A DNA stretch of 64,000 bases, taken from Molossus alvarezi. Lineage: Eukaryota > Chordata > Mammalia > Chiroptera > Molossidae. A program made the position numbers and the translations under genes. The notes below the pieces were generated by a model that saw only the letters and a program-made list of their open reading frames with translations, had not been told where the DNA came from and searched no databases. Location of the stretch: the NCBI GenBank assembly GCA_037176705.1, contig CM073907.1:13671001-13735000 (forward strand), in the 5' to 3' direction. Positions 61,676 through 64,000 of this stretch are shown here, one piece after another; position 1 is the first letter of the stretch; every line of letters starts with the position of its first letter.

Positions 61676-62094
61676 CTCAAATAATATACTTTAATGCTCA
61701 TTACAGTGTGTAATTCCCATTATATGCTATAATAAATATTTGACTATTTTTCTGACTTAAAGATGAATGCATAATTAACCACGTCTTCTTTCTGGGCCAT
61801 AGAATAATTCTGAACAGGAGACTGTTAATCCTGCTTTAAGATTAGTGTCGGAAATAGTTTTATTATGCAAATACTCAGCGAGTGCGTGTTCGCTCTCGTG
61901 GGCATGATAATTCAATGGCCCGTCCAAGCAACTGTGCACGGAACGAGCGTTTCCGGACAGAACACGTAAGGGCAGGACAGGGTGGATACGGCTAGAAAGC
62001 CTGTTGACCTCTAGCCTTTGAACTCCTGGATGCTGTGATGACAGGGTCTCTTTACTTGTTAGATGTCATTTTATTTTATTATTATAATAATTAT

Positions 62095-62590
62095 TATTTT
62101 AAATATGTTTTTATTGACTCTTTAAGAGAGAGAGGAAGGGAGAGAGAGACAGAAACATCGATGTGGGAGAGAAACATCGATGGGCTGCCTCCTGCACGCC
62201 CCCTGCTGGGGATCGAGCCCACAACCCGGGCATGTGCCCCGACCAGAAATTTTTTTTTTTTTTAATTTTTTTTAATCCTCATCCGAGGACATTTTTCCAT
62301 TTTTTGCACAGACAGAGTGGGAGGGAGAGAGAGGAAGAGAGAGAGAGGGAAACATCGACGTGAAAGGGACACATCGAGTGGCTGCCACCCGCACGACCAA
62401 CCAGGGCCGGGGACAAACTGCAACCGAGGTACATGCCCTTAGCGGGAACCGAACCCGGGTCTCTCCGGACTGCAGGTGGACGCTCTAACCGCTGAGCCAA
62501 ACCGGCCAGGGCCCGACCAGAAATTGAACTGGGTGCGACCTCTCAGTCCATGAGACAACACTCAATCCATTGAGCCACACTAGTCGGACT
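62095..62590 (-). mobile_element. Ves SINE (shorter subtype) split by a nested SINE
   Basis: Outer minus copy: 62095-62251, interrupted by the SINE at 62252-62511, resuming 62512-62590 to GAGCCACACTAGTCGGACT. It holds CGCCCCCTGCTGG at 62197-62209 (minus CCAGCAGGGGGCG), a full CTCF core match. Confidence 0.9.
62252..62511 (-). mobile_element. Inner Ves SINE with perfect 14-bp TSD
   Basis: Flanked by CCCGACCAGAAATT at 62238-62251 and 62512-62525, both inside the outer SINE. Hairpin-tail subtype. Confidence 0.95.
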
Positions 62591-62620
62591 TTAGATGTCA
62601 TTTTAAAATTGCACATCCCA

Positions 62621-64000
<1,380 letters not shown>

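Overview
This window is from a bat nuclear genome, most likely vespertilionid. It holds about two dozen tRNA-derived SINEs of the Ves type, several nested and many with clean target-site duplications (TSDs), alongside LINE-1 debris, spliced vertebrate genes and CpG islands. No bacterial, phage, CRISPR or viral content was seen.

Two protein genes were identified, both on the minus strand and both cut by a window edge. The left half carries the 5' part of ATP10A, a P4-type phospholipid flippase. Coding exons 1 to 5 were placed by reading frame and splice sites: 27974-28416, 8479-8683, 2268-2353, 1130-1236 and 640-771. The gene runs off the left edge. Its first exon lies in a CpG island at about 27.8-28.9 kb. 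The right end carries the last three coding exons of GABRB3, the GABA-A receptor beta-3 subunit: 62938-63090, 58732-58976 and 57570-57911. Its presumed 3' UTR extends down to about 53.4 kb. ATP10A next to GABRB3 in the same orientation is the gene order of the Prader-Willi/Angelman region (human 15q11-q12).

Only about 29 kb separates the two coding regions. That interval holds a tRNA-Glu(TTC) gene (48225-48296), an orphan CpG island with two RFX-type X-box motifs (about 41.9-42.7 kb), a palindromic X-box (45762-45775), two minisatellites (22-bp and 25-bp units), a CCAT-rich tetranucleotide tract, a mariner-like MITE candidate and several LINE-1 fragments. A third minisatellite (49-50-bp unit) lies in the penultimate intron of GABRB3.

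The most notable mobile element is a complete 2.0-kb LINE in ATP10A intron 1 (16758-18757). It has an intact 313-codon ORF1, goes straight from ORF1 into a short 3' UTR with no ORF2, and has a perfect 13-bp TSD, which is the layout of a HAL1 (half-L1) element. A second notable event is a LINE-1 3' fragment inserted at the GABRB3 exon 7 splice donor, whose TSD copies the exon-intron junction. Several Ves SINEs carry a CTCF-like core. I found no wholly new gene system. The strongest leads are the ORF1-only retrotransposon, the junction-spanning insertion, the very short ATP10A-GABRB3 interval, and SINE-borne CTCF motifs.
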